A stretch of 64,000 bases of DNA, from the NCBI RefSeq assembly GCF_021869535.1, contig NW_026262735.1:558001-622000 (forward strand), read 5' to 3'. The position numbers were made by a program, and so were the translations under genes. Source of the DNA: Mytilus californianus. Taxonomy: Eukaryota; Mollusca; Bivalvia; Mytilida; Mytilidae. The number at the start of each line of letters is the position of its first letter. Positions within the stretch are counted from its first letter, which is position 1. Positions 1-10,531 of the stretch are shown here, one piece after another. Below the pieces are notes generated by a model, which was not told where the DNA came from, did not search any database, and was given only the letters and a program-made list of their open reading frames with translations.

Positions 1-364
1 CCTTTCAGTAAACATATCCTTATGCGACGACGTCAGGAAGTAGAGGATACTGGACACAACCCTTCAATGCAAGATGCAGACGGGACTGCTGATGTCACAC
101 AACGGCTGAATTTTGAACCAGGCCTGTGTAGGCCATCCCATCTCCCTACAAACTGTTCTGAAGACAGGCATCTCTTCCCCAGGTTGGGGGTAACCAGTGG
201 TCACCCTGACGTGTATCCTTAGGAATTGCACCAAGTCATCAAAAGAAGCTGAGGTCTAACCAGTGAGCCACTGCGCCAGAACCATCACCATATTTCCCCT
301 GTACCGTGATTCCTCATGAGATGCGGCTCTTGTGTAGGGGCAAACATGTAAGATAGATGCTCCC

Positions 365-823
365 CTAACACGTGTCTCTTGACACAACAGGACAGCCGCG
401 AACAGGGCAGTGCTGATCTCTTTGACTCAGAATGTAGGTTCTTTCCATTCTGCCACTCCTGGGGCACCTATAATCGTAATACCCTGCAGGATCTTCATTA
501 GCTACAGGTGCACTGTCTTTGTCATCTACCTCCTCCTCTAAAAGTTCAACTGGAGGCAAGGTTACCTGATCAACTGGAGGCAAGATTGCCTGTGTACCTT
601 GGACCTGGAGTGTGCTGGATGTGGAGGCCTCTTCCACTAGCACGAAGCCCACACCCGACACCAACTCATATGTTCCGCCGATGGCCTCCATGGTGGTTCC
701 TCGTCCCAATCTGGGTTGAAGGGTCCCAGTTTGCAATTTAACATTATTATTGTAGTCAGACCTACCTCCCAACTTGGGATCTTCCTGTACTTTGTTTATT
801 TCTTTGTCTCCTTTGTTTGACAT
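365..823 (-). CDS. Unrecognised 152-aa ORF beside the Gypsy pol tail
   Basis: Open frame of 152 codons in the same orientation as, and downstream of, the Gypsy pol fragment at 1370-1734. Its N-terminal two thirds are low in recognisable structure, with an acidic stretch around residues 94-103. The last 35 residues are Cys/His-rich (RCPRSG, then DQHCPVRGCP), resembling a degraded zinc-binding module. It may be the C-terminal extension of the PHD-finger retrotransposon, separated from it by the SINE, but the junction frame does not make this certain. No protein family is recognised and it may not be expressed. Confidence 0.25.
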   Translation of the reverse strand: MSNKGDKEINKVQEDPKLGGRSDYNNNVKLQTGTLQPRLGRGTTMEAIGGTYELVSGVGFVLVEEASTSSTLQVQGTQAILPPVDQVTLPPVELLEEEVDDKDSAPVANEDPAGYYDYRCPRSGRMERTYILSQRDQHCPVRGCPVVSRDTC

Positions 824-943
824 TCTGGAAAGACAAAGATTAAAAACATTAGCTTTTATTTATGACCAGTTACACCCCCGTTATTTGCAGGGGGTAGCTG
901 TCTATCAGTTAACGAACAGTTAGAAGTATAGATGTCTATCTCT

Positions 944-1369
944 CCCCCCCCCCCCCCCCCCCTTTTAAAGGGTGACTGGGGAATAGAAATATGGTCACTA
1001 TTGGTCTTCTTGTCCTTGCCAAAGTGGGGCGTCCGTTTGGTTGTGCGGGATGTATCAAGTACGCAGCCACGGTCCGGTCAGAATGGAGACGTTAAATCCG
1101 ATGCCTCGTGTAGAGAGAGTGCCATGCTCTCTACACGATAAGAATCCTTGCAACAACTATTTGAGGGGTCCGTAGGAGACCTGTTGCATGGCCAAATGTC
1201 TGTTCCTATCCACTATATCCTCATTTTCCAGTGGCAGTCTAAATTTCCCCGACCATTATCCCGGACGGCCTCAATTACAGTACCTAACTATTGTATTGTT
1301 AATTTGTTCTCGTCCTGAACATGCATGAAATATTTGCCACTGGACGTTAAGCAACCAACAATCAATCAA
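944..1369 (+). mobile_element. SINE-like retroposon copy, inserted in a Gypsy pol remnant
   Basis: Copy of the ~420-bp SINE-like family, from the C-rich 5' end through the 'GGGTGACTGGGGAATAGAA' block to the 3' tail of TCAA repeats. It is flanked by a 9-bp target duplication TCTATCTCT at 935-943 and 1370-1378. It starts with about 19 consecutive C, against 4-6 in other copies. The body is more diverged than the copies after 45 kb and lacks part of the 5' third. It separates the PHD-finger end of a minus-strand Gypsy pol from what followed it. Confidence 0.85.
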
Positions 1370-1734
1370 TCTATCTCTTCCACCTCGGTTACAAATATAC
1401 CTTTACGTGTCAGGTGAAACCAGTCTTCACATTGGTCACATTGCACCATAATTTCACCAGTGTCTGGGCCCCTACATATACAGTATTGTTTAGTGGTAGT
1501 CTTTGTTTTTGGGGCAAGAACATCTATACCTAGAATAAACTGTTCATGACAGGTTCTCAGCCATGCGGGAATATTCCTGTCTTTGCATAGCTTTAACCTG
1601 TCATGGTTTCTGTTGAAGACCACCCTCTGTAGTTTTACCTTGTACACATAGGGAGTAACTTGACCAATAATTATACCAGGCCCCTTCCATGGTGAGCTTA
1701 ATTTTTCTTTTAAAACAACAATGTTGTAATCCAT
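1370..1734 (-). pseudogene. Gypsy-type integrase C-terminus with PHD finger (fragment)
   Basis: The translated minus strand gives the C-terminal part of a Ty3/Gypsy-class pol. 'LSSPWKGPGIIIGQVTPYVY' and 'NHDRLKLCKDRNIPAWLR' are typical of the region after the integrase core, where the chain binds DNA and ends. A PHD finger follows directly: CICR, a CDQC pair and WFHL give the expected Cys4-His order. PHD fingers bind histone H3 tails, and in some Gypsy lineages they are thought to guide integration into chromatin. The integrase catalytic core, RT and LTRs are absent. The SINE at 944-1369 cuts the reading frame a few residues after the finger. Treated as a dead fragment. Confidence 0.7.
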
Positions 1735-2490
1735 TTACAAGAAACATAGAAAATAACTCGTATGATTTGAAAGCTTGAAAACACTTTGCTACTCTATGGC
1801 TTCACATAGAAAAAAAGGCTCATATTGTATCAATATTAAAAGTAAAACTTTACTAAACATATTGTTGATTCAAAATGGCAGGCATAGCAATTAAAAAAGA
1901 TAACAATGGCTGTCCCCGAAAAATGGGCAGTCATGACTTTTAATTTTGCAAAGAACTTCATCTCTTTGACAAGATGAGCCACAGGGAGCAAACTGGTTCT
2001 CTTGTATTTGATGCGTTTCCCTCAGTTTTAGTTTGAAACCCGGATTTGATTTTTCTCAATCGATTTATGAATTTCGAACAGCGGTATACTACTGGTACGC
2101 ATAATTATTGTTGTAGATGAATTTAATAGGTTTTTTTCAGGAAAAAACACATGTCAAATAAATTTCACATTATTGTTTTTTGATAATTTGTTGCATGATT
2201 TGAAATAAAATTTATAAACCATTCAATTTTTTTTTCAGTGCCCATGACAGCTCGACGTTCATTCAGTGGAACGTAGAGAGGTATAACAAAGTTTGATGAC
2301 GTCAACTTCAGTGTTGGAATCAATAATCTGTCAAACTATAAAAGTACAGGGAAGTTTGTGGTTGAGAAGGAAGAACTTTGCATGACATCAATGTTAATGT
2401 ACGCTTGTACCAATGGTGCTCACTTTTACATTTACCTGAATGTTAATGTGATATCGATGACAGAGATTGGTTTAGTTTAAACATATTTTA
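1735..2490. other. Non-coding stretch with a dispersed mussel-type repeat
   Basis: No convincing ORF. Bases about 1910-2100 hold a dispersed repeat ending in 'CAATCGATTTATGAATTTCG' and then AACAGCGGTATACTACTG. The same block recurs at 45060-45125. The rest is AT-rich sequence in which I see nothing. Confidence 0.5.
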
Positions 2491-2764
2491 TTTGCTAAAT
2501 ATCAGCAAAATGGATGAGACACAAGTAAATCATACTTATGAAGTCTTCTCCATATTACAATACAAGTATATATACAATAATAACATTATGAGCATGCATG
2601 TAAAGCTAACAAATTCATTAAATATTATACGAACTATAAATAAAAAGAAAAAAAAGAACAAGAAGAATGGAAAAGGAGGAAGAGAAAAAGAAGCAAATTA
2701 TATTTTCTGTGATGTTGACTTAGGTTTGATGGTGATGATCATCCGTGCCGGTAGCAATAATATT

Positions 2765-5700
2765 TTATGAAGGTACTAGAAATCTGTTAGACCTTTTAAT
2801 AAAACCTTGAACATGTTTGAAAATTAGGAGATTTTGTTCATTCGAAAGTTCAAGATCTCCGCAAGTTAATAGTTTAGTATCAATAATAAAGTTTTCAGTA
2901 AGCCAATTAAGATTCTTAAGTAAAATTTCTCTACATGTAGTGTATTTTGGGCAAACTAAAAGAAAATGATGAACATCCTCAATATCAGACCCACACTGAC
3001 ACGAAGGATCCAGTATAATGTTAGCTTTGAAAAGGTCAGAGTTCAAAAATGAAGCGGAACATCGCAATTGAGTTAAAATAATATTCAGTTTCCTCGGACC
3101 GTACATATAATACGGCGCAACTCTACTCTGAACACTTTCATTTTTCAATTCTCTCTTAAATTTAGATATAGAGTCGGTGTTTCGAATTTTTAAGTCAAGC
3201 TTATTCCATTCTCGTATTGTGGATGGAATAAAAGATTCAGTGGTAAGGGAAAGTCTACAAAATGGAACAATGATATTTTGACCGTTTCGCAACGGATAGT
3301 TGGTTGTACTTTGTATACATGGGGGGACAAGATTACACAGGTACTGAGGTGCATGTTTTTTATTTATATTATAAAACATCTGTAATTTTCTTCTTCGTCT
3401 TTCATATAAAGATTCCCAGCCAACCTCAGAGTACAGAGTATCAGTTTTAGTGAAGATTGGTAGACCTGTTACAATTCTTGCGGCTTCCAATTGCAAATTT
3501 TCTAATTTATTTGAATAACATATCCCACAATTATCCCACACTTCCGTGGCATATTCAAAAATGGGTCTAATAAAAACTAGATAAAGTTTTTCTAAATTAT
3601 TACGAGACAGTCGATATTTAAGTTTACGCAGAACATTAAGGTGTTTCTTTACACTTGTAATTATACTTTCAATATGATTGTTCCATTTTGCGTCACAACT
3701 AAAGGTAACTCCCAGGTGCTTATGCGATGTATTTATAGGGATAGTTTTATCATTTAGGGAAAAGTTGAGATCTGGTATCTCAATATTTGAAAATATCATA
3801 ATTTCTGTTTTATCAGGATTAAATGACATAAGCCATTTAGTTGACCAAACATCCAGCTCTTTCAGGTCGCGGTCGATCACAGATTTAATCTGTTCACCAT
3901 CGCTACCGGAATAACTGAATGAAGTGTCGTCTGCAAATAGCCTACACAGCGATGTAAGCTTATCAGCAATATCATTAATATATAAAACAAAGAGAAGAGG
4001 GCCCAAAACAGATCCCTGGGGTACACCTGCTGACACATTACAAAAGGAGGAGGACGAATTATTCAGTACTACTCTTTGTTTCCTGTCATGCAGATAATCT
4101 TCAAACCACTGTAATAAGGTTCCATCAATACCATAGGCTTTTAGTTTGTGAATAAGACCTCTATGCCAAACTTTGTCAAACGCTTTAGAGAAATCACAGA
4201 AAACAAAACAGTTTATTTCTTTTTTTTCCAAAGAGTTTAAGATGCAGTTGTATATTTCTAAAAGTTGATGGACGGTTGAATTTTGGGGAAGAAATCCGGA
4301 TTGATATTCATAAATTAATTTGTTAGCGTGTAGATGATTATACAAGTGCTTAAAAACAACTCTTTCCATTACTTTTCCAACACAACTAATAAGAGAAATT
4401 GGTCTGTAATTTGAAGGCAAGGATGAATCCCCCTTTTTGAAAATAGGTATTAAATTAGCTATCTTCCAACTGGTTGGATATTTGCCTTCTCTTAAAGATT
4501 TATTGAATATAATGTTTAGCGGAACTGCAACCTTTTCCGGACATAACTTAAGCATTTTATGGCTGATCACATCTGGGCCTGATGCCTTGTTTGGATCTAA
4601 TATCTGGATAATATCTATGATTTCTTGTGTATTTATTTTGATTTCCGAAAATTTACTATCAGTTTTTGTTTTAAATTCGGGTAAATTTACATGTTCTTCA
4701 TCAAGTTTTGAAATCATACTAAAATATTTGTTTAATAAGCTGCATTTATCCTCATCTTGATATACGACGTCGTTTAGTCCATTATCATTTATAATATTTT
4801 GGAGAGGGGGTATGTTGTCCGAATTTTTATTTGATTTAATCAACATTTTCATAAGTTTCCAATACATTTTTGAGTTCGGGGAGTTTTCTAGTATAATACT
4901 GTCCAAATTTGTTTCAAACTTTTCTTTGGCTATTTTTTTCATATTATTTACTTTATTTCTCTGTTGCTTGTACCTCAAAATGTCATTTTCAGTCTTGGAT
5001 TTAACTGCCTTTTTTCTTAATCGGTCTCGAATCCGAATTTCTCGTCTTTTGTCGTTATGTCTTACAGTTATTAGTTTAGTAGGGATACACTCTTTGGCTA
5101 TTTTCAAAAATTCTATTGTAAATATTTCACACAACTCGTTGGTGTTTTTAGTGTCCGGAAGCACTGTGTTCCAGTCTATTTCATCTAACTTCTCCGCAAA
5201 TTTTGATTTATCAGCCCTATCATAGAGCCATATTTCTCTTTTAAAAGATTTAAAATCGGACATTGGACATTCGAGAAATGCAATAGGTGCATCATGATCA
5301 CTAATATCGGATGGGGTTTTTAGAACATTAGAAAAGGAACATGTCATAGAGTCACTTATTATAATCGGATCTAGCAGAGTGCTACTATGGTCCGTTATTC
5401 TAGTAGGTAGCTTAATTACATTGGTTAGATTGAACAAATTTAATGTGTCAATCAGTTTGTTGTTGTGCGCTGTAAGTAAGTCAGAGTTCAAATCGCCCGT
5501 AATAACCATCCTCTCATTGACCTGTAATCCCATTCCGATTGCATGATTTAAACGTGTCCAGTAGTTATTATCTGAATTAGGCGATCGATAAGTGTGACAT
5601 AATAAAAATGTTTGGCCTCTAACATGGATATTTACAAAAAGGGATTCATCGTCTATTGTTTCGAGTGCATTAATGCGTTTAAGTCCAATACCATCTTTAA

Positions 5701-6217
5701 CATAGATAAGTAAACCACCACCAAAGCTATTTCTATCTTTTCTCACGATATTTGAAGAGAAAGAGTCTAGTTGTATGTTGTCATCAGCGATGTTGGGATC
5801 TAAGTGCGTTTCTGTTAATGTTACAATATCAAATTCGTCACAAAAATTATTTAGAAATGCTAGTTTATTTCTGACGGATCTAATGTTCAGACTACAAATG
5901 GAAATAAAATTTTCTGACGTATTTGTGTCGTTAAATGACGGTGTATTCGATTCGTTACGAAGATTTGGACCTGGGTTTGTTTCAACATTTCCAATTATGA
6001 GGATAAAATGAAGTACATACAACAGAAAAATAATGTCTGATCTTGGACTTACTGTTTGTAAAACCGAGAGATTGAAGACGATGAAACTGCAGCGTAAGTT
6101 AGTAAAAAGTATATCTGAATAGGAATCCATTTTTATACGTGCTAAAGGTTTACAGTATTTTCTTCGATTATTAAATATACCTACAGCAGCCCTGTAATCT
6201 TGAACGCTGTTACCCAT
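2765..6217 (-). CDS. LINE ORF2: apurinic endonuclease plus reverse transcriptase, intact
   Basis: Uninterrupted 1150-codon ORF of a CR1/Jockey-like non-LTR retrotransposon. In order: a short hydrophobic N-terminus (about 60-75) ending in a 2A-like motif (76-84); an endonuclease/exonuclease/phosphatase domain (about 104-315) with SLNIRS, TETHLD, YRSPNS, GDLNSD and SDHDAP; a reverse transcriptase (about 580-830) with IPIFKKGD, NYRPISL, FCDFSKAFDKVWH, GVPQGSVLGP and the catalytic FADD at 761-764; and a C-terminal CxC...H...C knuckle (CQCGSDIEDVHHFLLVC). The nuclease nicks the target and the RT copies element RNA onto it. No RNase H is seen. The frame is intact, so the copy is young or under recent constraint. 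No target duplication could be placed and the 3' end is undefined. Confidence 0.9.
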   Translation of the reverse strand: MGNSVQDYRAAVGIFNNRRKYCKPLARIKMDSYSDILFTNLRCSFIVFNLSVLQTVSPRSDIIFLLYVLHFILIIGNVETNPGPNLRNESNTPSFNDTNTSENFISICSLNIRSVRNKLAFLNNFCDEFDIVTLTETHLDPNIADDNIQLDSFSSNIVRKDRNSFGGGLLIYVKDGIGLKRINALETIDDESLFVNIHVRGQTFLLCHTYRSPNSDNNYWTRLNHAIGMGLQVNERMVITGDLNSDLLTAHNNKLIDTLNLFNLTNVIKLPTRITDHSSTLLDPIIISDSMTCSFSNVLKTPSDISDHDAPIAFLECPMSDFKSFKREIWLYDRADKSKFAEKLDEIDWNTVLPDTKNTNELCEIFTIEFLKIAKECIPTKLITVRHNDKRREIRIRDRLRKKAVKSKTENDILRYKQQRNKVNNMKKIAKEKFETNLDSIILENSPNSKMYWKLMKMLIKSNKNSDNIPPLQNIINDNGLNDVVYQDEDKCSLLNKYFSMISKLDEEHVNLPEFKTKTDSKFSEIKINTQEIIDIIQILDPNKASGPDVISHKMLKLCPEKVAVPLNIIFNKSLREGKYPTSWKIANLIPIFKKGDSSLPSNYRPISLISCVGKVMERVVFKHLYNHLHANKLIYEYQSGFLPQNSTVHQLLEIYNCILNSLEKKEINCFVFCDFSKAFDKVWHRGLIHKLKAYGIDGTLLQWFEDYLHDRKQRVVLNNSSSSFCNVSAGVPQGSVLGPLLFVLYINDIADKLTSLCRLFADDTSFSYSGSDGEQIKSVIDRDLKELDVWSTKWLMSFNPDKTEIMIFSNIEIPDLNFSLNDKTIPINTSHKHLGVTFSCDAKWNNHIESIITSVKKHLNVLRKLKYRLSRNNLEKLYLVFIRPIFEYATEVWDNCGICYSNKLENLQLEAARIVTGLPIFTKTDTLYSEVGWESLYERRRRKLQMFYNINKKHAPQYLCNLVPPCIQSTTNYPLRNGQNIIVPFCRLSLTTESFIPSTIREWNKLDLKIRNTDSISKFKRELKNESVQSRVAPYYMYGPRKLNIILTQLRCSASFLNSDLFKANIILDPSCQCGSDIEDVHHFLLVCPKYTTCREILLKNLNWLTENFIIDTKLLTCGDLELSNEQNLLIFKHVQGFIKRSNRFLVPS
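5966..5992 (-). other. 2A-like ribosome-skipping motif in the LINE ORF2
   Basis: Residues 76-84 of the ORF at 2765-6217 read GNVETNPGP. They follow a hydrophobic leader (FLLYVLHFILII), as in viral 2A peptides and the 2A-like sequences reported at the N-termini of some non-LTR retrotransposons. The consensus is D(V/I)ExNPGP. Here the Asp is Asn, which may weaken activity. If active, the first 83 residues would be released from the endonuclease-RT protein. Confidence 0.65.
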
Positions 6218-6285
6218 TGACTGAAACAGCCGTAACAGGGGATAAGAAAGGACTGTTGTAGGGAAGCATTACCAAACCGGCACAC

Positions 6286-6287
<2 letters not shown>

Positions 6288-6324
<37 letters not shown>
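6288..6324. repeat. (ATC)n microsatellite
   Basis: Twelve uninterrupted ATC units, about 70 bp upstream of the LINE ORF2 start codon. It creates a spurious poly-Asp ORF on the minus strand. It may mark the 5' junction of the LINE or the tail of an earlier insertion. Confidence 0.95.
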
Positions 6325-6424
6325 CAGGAAAACACAACAAAATAAAAAAAACAAAAAGATTCAAAAAATAATTTGAACAGTATAAAAGCATGAGAAGTGA
6401 GTTTGACATACATGGAAGTCATGA

Positions 6425-7950
6425 TCGTTGAATGAAAATGGGATTCTGTAATATTGAAAAAAATTAGTACTATACTTACAGGGAAAAACTAGACAAAAAA
6501 AATTAAATTGAAACTGTATTGATATTAAATAAGGCACTAAGTATGAATGCCAATGAGAAAACTGTACACGATAAAGTTCAAACTATTAGACCTGGAAGTA
6601 AACAAGTTTTAAATTACAAGTTTGGTAGCCAGAACACATATTTAATTAGCCAGAGGAATGGGATATAGACGTTTCTTTAAAATCTATCATTATTTTTTGT
6701 AGTTTTATAGCTATCATTGTTGTTATCAGTATTAACTCAAACTTCCATATATGCTATTGGTTTTACATCTAAATCAAACATTACAAAAAACAGCAAAGAC
6801 AATAAACATTAAAGTACAAATTACCACAGCATACACAATAAACATATATACATTGACAACCGAACAGGAATACAATACAAAAGGTCAAGGCAAATGGCTC
6901 ATATAATAATAGACAAATTTCATCTTGCATTACAGCTATTCTTTACGCTTTGTTTTTTTTATTCATTCTGAAATTATGCATTTATTAAATACTGATACAC
7001 TGCTATGGTGAGCTATCCGTCGATAGGTATTTAAATTGATCATTTGTGTAGAGTTTGGTAAGAGTATTTACTGGATTTCTACAGTGTACACTAATATATT
7101 ACATGCTGTTGACAATTGTACTGGTTGTATATGAACTATAAATAAAAGAAGATTGGACGGAAAAATAATAGAAAATAAGGAGTTAACATTTATAAGATTC
7201 GATTATGTCCTGTACTTATTACTGATTTTGTAATTTTAATATATGTACCTGTTACGTACATAAATGTTTGATTTAATTTTTCTTTTTATAAAACTGTAAA
7301 CGGCGAACCAGCGCCTTACTTTTAGCATGAATTTTACCATATAAAGATAGCCATTAATAATACAAATGAGAAACTTGAATACCATGTTGAAAGTCATAAT
7401 AAGTAATAACTGATCTATTTTCATAAGGTTATTAAACAGGACAATAACCCTGTTAGCAGTTTTTAACGAATGTATGTTATTGCGTATAAAGGCAGAAGAT
7501 GACGAGGGATGGAGTTAAAGGGAAAATTTGCATGTTTAGCAGAAAAACAAAACAAGAAAGAGATGGGATCCAAACTATAAACGCATACTATGATATGCTT
7601 CGTCCGAATTATTATTGCTTATCAAAATTCAATGACATAAGTGTACCAGCTGCTGTTTATTAAATAGAAGAGTTAACTTAAGTCTTCTTCATAATTAAGA
7701 GTGAATAAGTGTCAATTTTCATGGTAGAGGAAAACGCTAATTTACTTTATTCATAGAGATGTGTTATATAGTGTGATCACTTTCGTTCATTATTTTTTAT
7801 TTAATTAGGATTTTTTTGGACATGAATACTCTATTTGTAAATGGCAACACCTTGATTAGCACATATGATACTTATTAGGAAACGTGAAACAATGCGAAAC
7901 AAATAAGAATTGAGTTTATTAAAGTTTTGAAAAGTTGATGAGATCCTGTA
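6425..7950. other. AT-rich interval between ORF1-like and ORF2
   Basis: About 1.5 kb of AT-rich sequence with no ORF I can support on either strand, lying between the two minus-strand LINE ORFs. It is either an unusually long inter-ORF spacer or host DNA between two separate insertions. Confidence 0.5.
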
Positions 7951-7952
7951 CT

Positions 7953-9077
7953 CTAGTCTCCAGAGTTGTTTGAGTTTGTGCTGTCTTCACCTTGACGGAT
8001 TGTTGCCTCAAGATCAGAAATATCTTGGAGATCGTTGATTATTCGTTTATTACTGTTTGCAGTCAGTTTGACAAAGATTCGACCGTCCATGGTCCAGTAT
8101 GTATTGATTTTATTGTTAAATTTTAGAGCGGCTAATTTTTTGACGAGGTTTGTCCTAAATTGGGTCAAGTTTTCTGTAATGAAGGTACCATTTGGATCAC
8201 CTTTTAGAGCCTTTTTGTTTGAGTATACTAGTTGTCTACTTCTGTAGGAAATGAATCGTACAATCACTTGAGTCTTTCCTTGTTTGACTTTGCCAATGAC
8301 ATGTGATCTTCCTATGTCTTGGATACCAATATCAAGTTTGAGTTTGTTTTTACATATATCCAATATGATGTTGTCAGTATCGACAGGATGTACAATTTTA
8401 CCTCCACTGAGTCGGTCTACAGGAATAGGGATATTATTGAAACGAAGACTTGTCCTTCTAGAGTACTGTTCTTGAATTTCAAGTCTGTTCTCTAGTTCTG
8501 CAACCCTGTTATAAAGGAAGTTGATATCGTTGTCTCGTTCTTTGTTTGATGTTACTTGATCTTTAGTGGTGCTTTGTAAGGCTGAAAGTTGGATAAATTG
8601 CATAGTGATTTGTTGCTGTTGTTTTTCAATTGTTTTATTCTGACTGTCGATTTTGTGTAAAAGTGGTTCCATTTCGTCCATAACACATTTTTTGACCTCC
8701 GTTTGTATAATTGGCACCAAGGTTTCACTTATTTGTTTTGACAAAATAGGCATAATAGTGTTTATGACCTCTGGACTGCTTAGGGCCTCCAGGACTCTAT
8801 CAGCAACAGACTTTCTAAGTGAAGCCGCTTTTTTGGGTATATCTAAATCGGTAAGATCACCTAACGAATTGCCTCGCCTTCGGAGTTGTCTTGTCCGCTG
8901 TTTAAGTGTCGCTGGGAGGGTATCGGGGCTGTCTGGATGGGGTCTCTTGTTACAAATAGACTCTTGTGTGGTTATTGTAAGACCTGGTTGAGAGCAAGTT
9001 ACCAAAATATCATCTTGGCTTTCATCTGGCAAGTCCTTGTTTACATTTGTGGGGGACGCCATATTGTTTTCACTCAT
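7953..9077 (-). CDS. LINE ORF1-like RNA-binding protein, intact
   Basis: 374-codon ORF with the layout of LINE-type ORF1 proteins. A basic, disordered N-terminus (RTRQLRRRG near 61-69) leads into a long helical/coiled-coil segment (about 90-205, with runs such as KTIEKQQQQITMQ). A junction ENRLEIQEQYSRRTSLRFNN (196-215) then begins an RRM-like and C-terminal nucleic-acid-binding region containing IGRSHVIGK and TQVIVRF. Such proteins form trimers that coat element RNA and act as chaperones. It lies upstream of, and in the same orientation as, the ORF2 at 2765-6217, but the 1.7-kb spacing is long for one element. It could belong to another LINE. Confidence 0.7.
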   Translation of the reverse strand: MSENNMASPTNVNKDLPDESQDDILVTCSQPGLTITTQESICNKRPHPDSPDTLPATLKQRTRQLRRRGNSLGDLTDLDIPKKAASLRKSVADRVLEALSSPEVINTIMPILSKQISETLVPIIQTEVKKCVMDEMEPLLHKIDSQNKTIEKQQQQITMQFIQLSALQSTTKDQVTSNKERDNDINFLYNRVAELENRLEIQEQYSRRTSLRFNNIPIPVDRLSGGKIVHPVDTDNIILDICKNKLKLDIGIQDIGRSHVIGKVKQGKTQVIVRFISYRSRQLVYSNKKALKGDPNGTFITENLTQFRTNLVKKLAALKFNNKINTYWTMDGRIFVKLTANSNKRIINDLQDISDLEATIRQGEDSTNSNNSGD

Positions 9078-9283
9078 TACAAAATCTGCACGGAGCTAAG
9101 CTCAGTAAAATATAATGTTTACATCAAAGTTTGTTCACTGATTTTCAGTTCAGATAAACATTAAAGTATTCAGGAATGAAATAAATGACAGTTTTCAGGA
9201 AAAATAATGCGTTATCCATCAATTATATCCCATTTTCGAGGACTGTTCGTTTACCCTACCATACCATTTGACGCATGCCCATA

Positions 9284-9715
9284 AGATTGGTTACACCAAT
9301 AGTCCTTCTGACGTGACCCATACCGGTACTGTTGGTGTCGCACTACAGTTACGTCTTAATGATAGTATCTGGGTATCCAATCCTAGTAACATGTATATGA
9401 AATGCGGCCGATGGTCGACATAAACAATTTTAAAAATTAAATATACCATTAACATACTTGTATCAGTTTGAATCTACAACCAATGATGAGCAATACTACA
9501 TGTGTCTGCATAGTTTCAAGATATCGGCCACAAGGATTGGTTATACCAGTTATCCCCCTTGTTCAATGCAACTAACCAGTACTGTTGCTGTAGTACGACA
9601 GTAACATCTTAATGATAGTCTGGGTATACTATTATAATACATATAAAACAGTAGGCGGAGTATGGTCAACATTGACAATTATGAAAATTAAATAAAACAT
9701 TAACTTTATAAGTAA
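9284..9715. repeat. Diverged tandem duplication, two units of ~185 bp
   Basis: Two similar segments about 244 bp apart (about 9284-9465 and 9530-9715). Both contain AAGGATTGGTTA/AAGATTGGTTA, GGTACTGTTG/AGTACTGTTG, TCTTAATGATAGT and AAAATTAAAT in the same order. No coding potential. Confidence 0.65.
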
Positions 9716-10530
9716 AACAATGTTCCTGCTTATAGACAAAATCAACAACCGTCTTTCCGTAGATTCCAGTATATCTCTGCAACCTTAGAAATATAATTTC
9801 TTTATTGAGAATTTAAAATTTTCGCATTACGTTAATGATTTATAGAATGAAGGCATTTTAAATATTTGTGTTGTAATGCTTGAAGACCGAATAGTTAAAC
9901 AGAAAACATGCATTTTGACTTGCATCAATCATTCATATCAGAGATATACTTGAGAAAACGCTTTATTGAGGAGAAAAAGAGCTGTGTACAAACAGATGAT
10001 CACGTTTCCGGACCTTGATGTTAAGCAAATGTATGCCCTACTGGATGAGGAGTGTCGGGGATATTATAAAATTAACTTCGTCATCACAGAAAGTGGACGC
10101 AGTAGAAAGACGGGATTTCAAACTTCTTGAATAGTTCCGTTTACATGACTACAGGTTGTCGTTATCATCTTATGGTCTGGTTAGTATATTACTAATATAT
10201 ATAGACCGGCATTCCTTTACCTACTTGGCGAATAAAAATTAAAAAAAAAAATAAGTGTCATTGCTGTCTTTTTCGTCTGGTAAGTACGTCATTTAAATAT
10301 TAAAAAAAAAAACATGTATTCGTTGACCTTCATGAAGAAATGAAATAGAACATAAAATGACATTTCTGTCTGGTCTGGTTAATATGTCATTTAAACATTA
10401 AAAAATGAAATATGAAATCCTTTTCATAGATACAAATAAAAAACTGTTTGGGAGCATAATAAATTAGACGTTTTTGGACTGAAACAACTACACACATAGA
10501 CTCCTCATAAAGAAACTGTACAAGTTTTTA
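9716..10530. other. Non-coding AT-rich interval
   Basis: No supported gene. Short related stretches around 10255-10420 (GTCTGGTAAGTACGTCATTTAAATATTAAAAA and a near match 100 bp later, each shorter than 20 identical bases) suggest another decayed small duplication. Confidence 0.4.
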
Positions 10531-10531
10531 T

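Noticed and set aside
22..222. 66-codon ORF at the left edge
   Set aside because: No motif, no splice evidence, and similar short ORFs are expected by chance.
6210..6422. Minus-strand ORF with a poly-Asp run
   Set aside because: The Asp run is the (ATC)n microsatellite read in frame; no other support.
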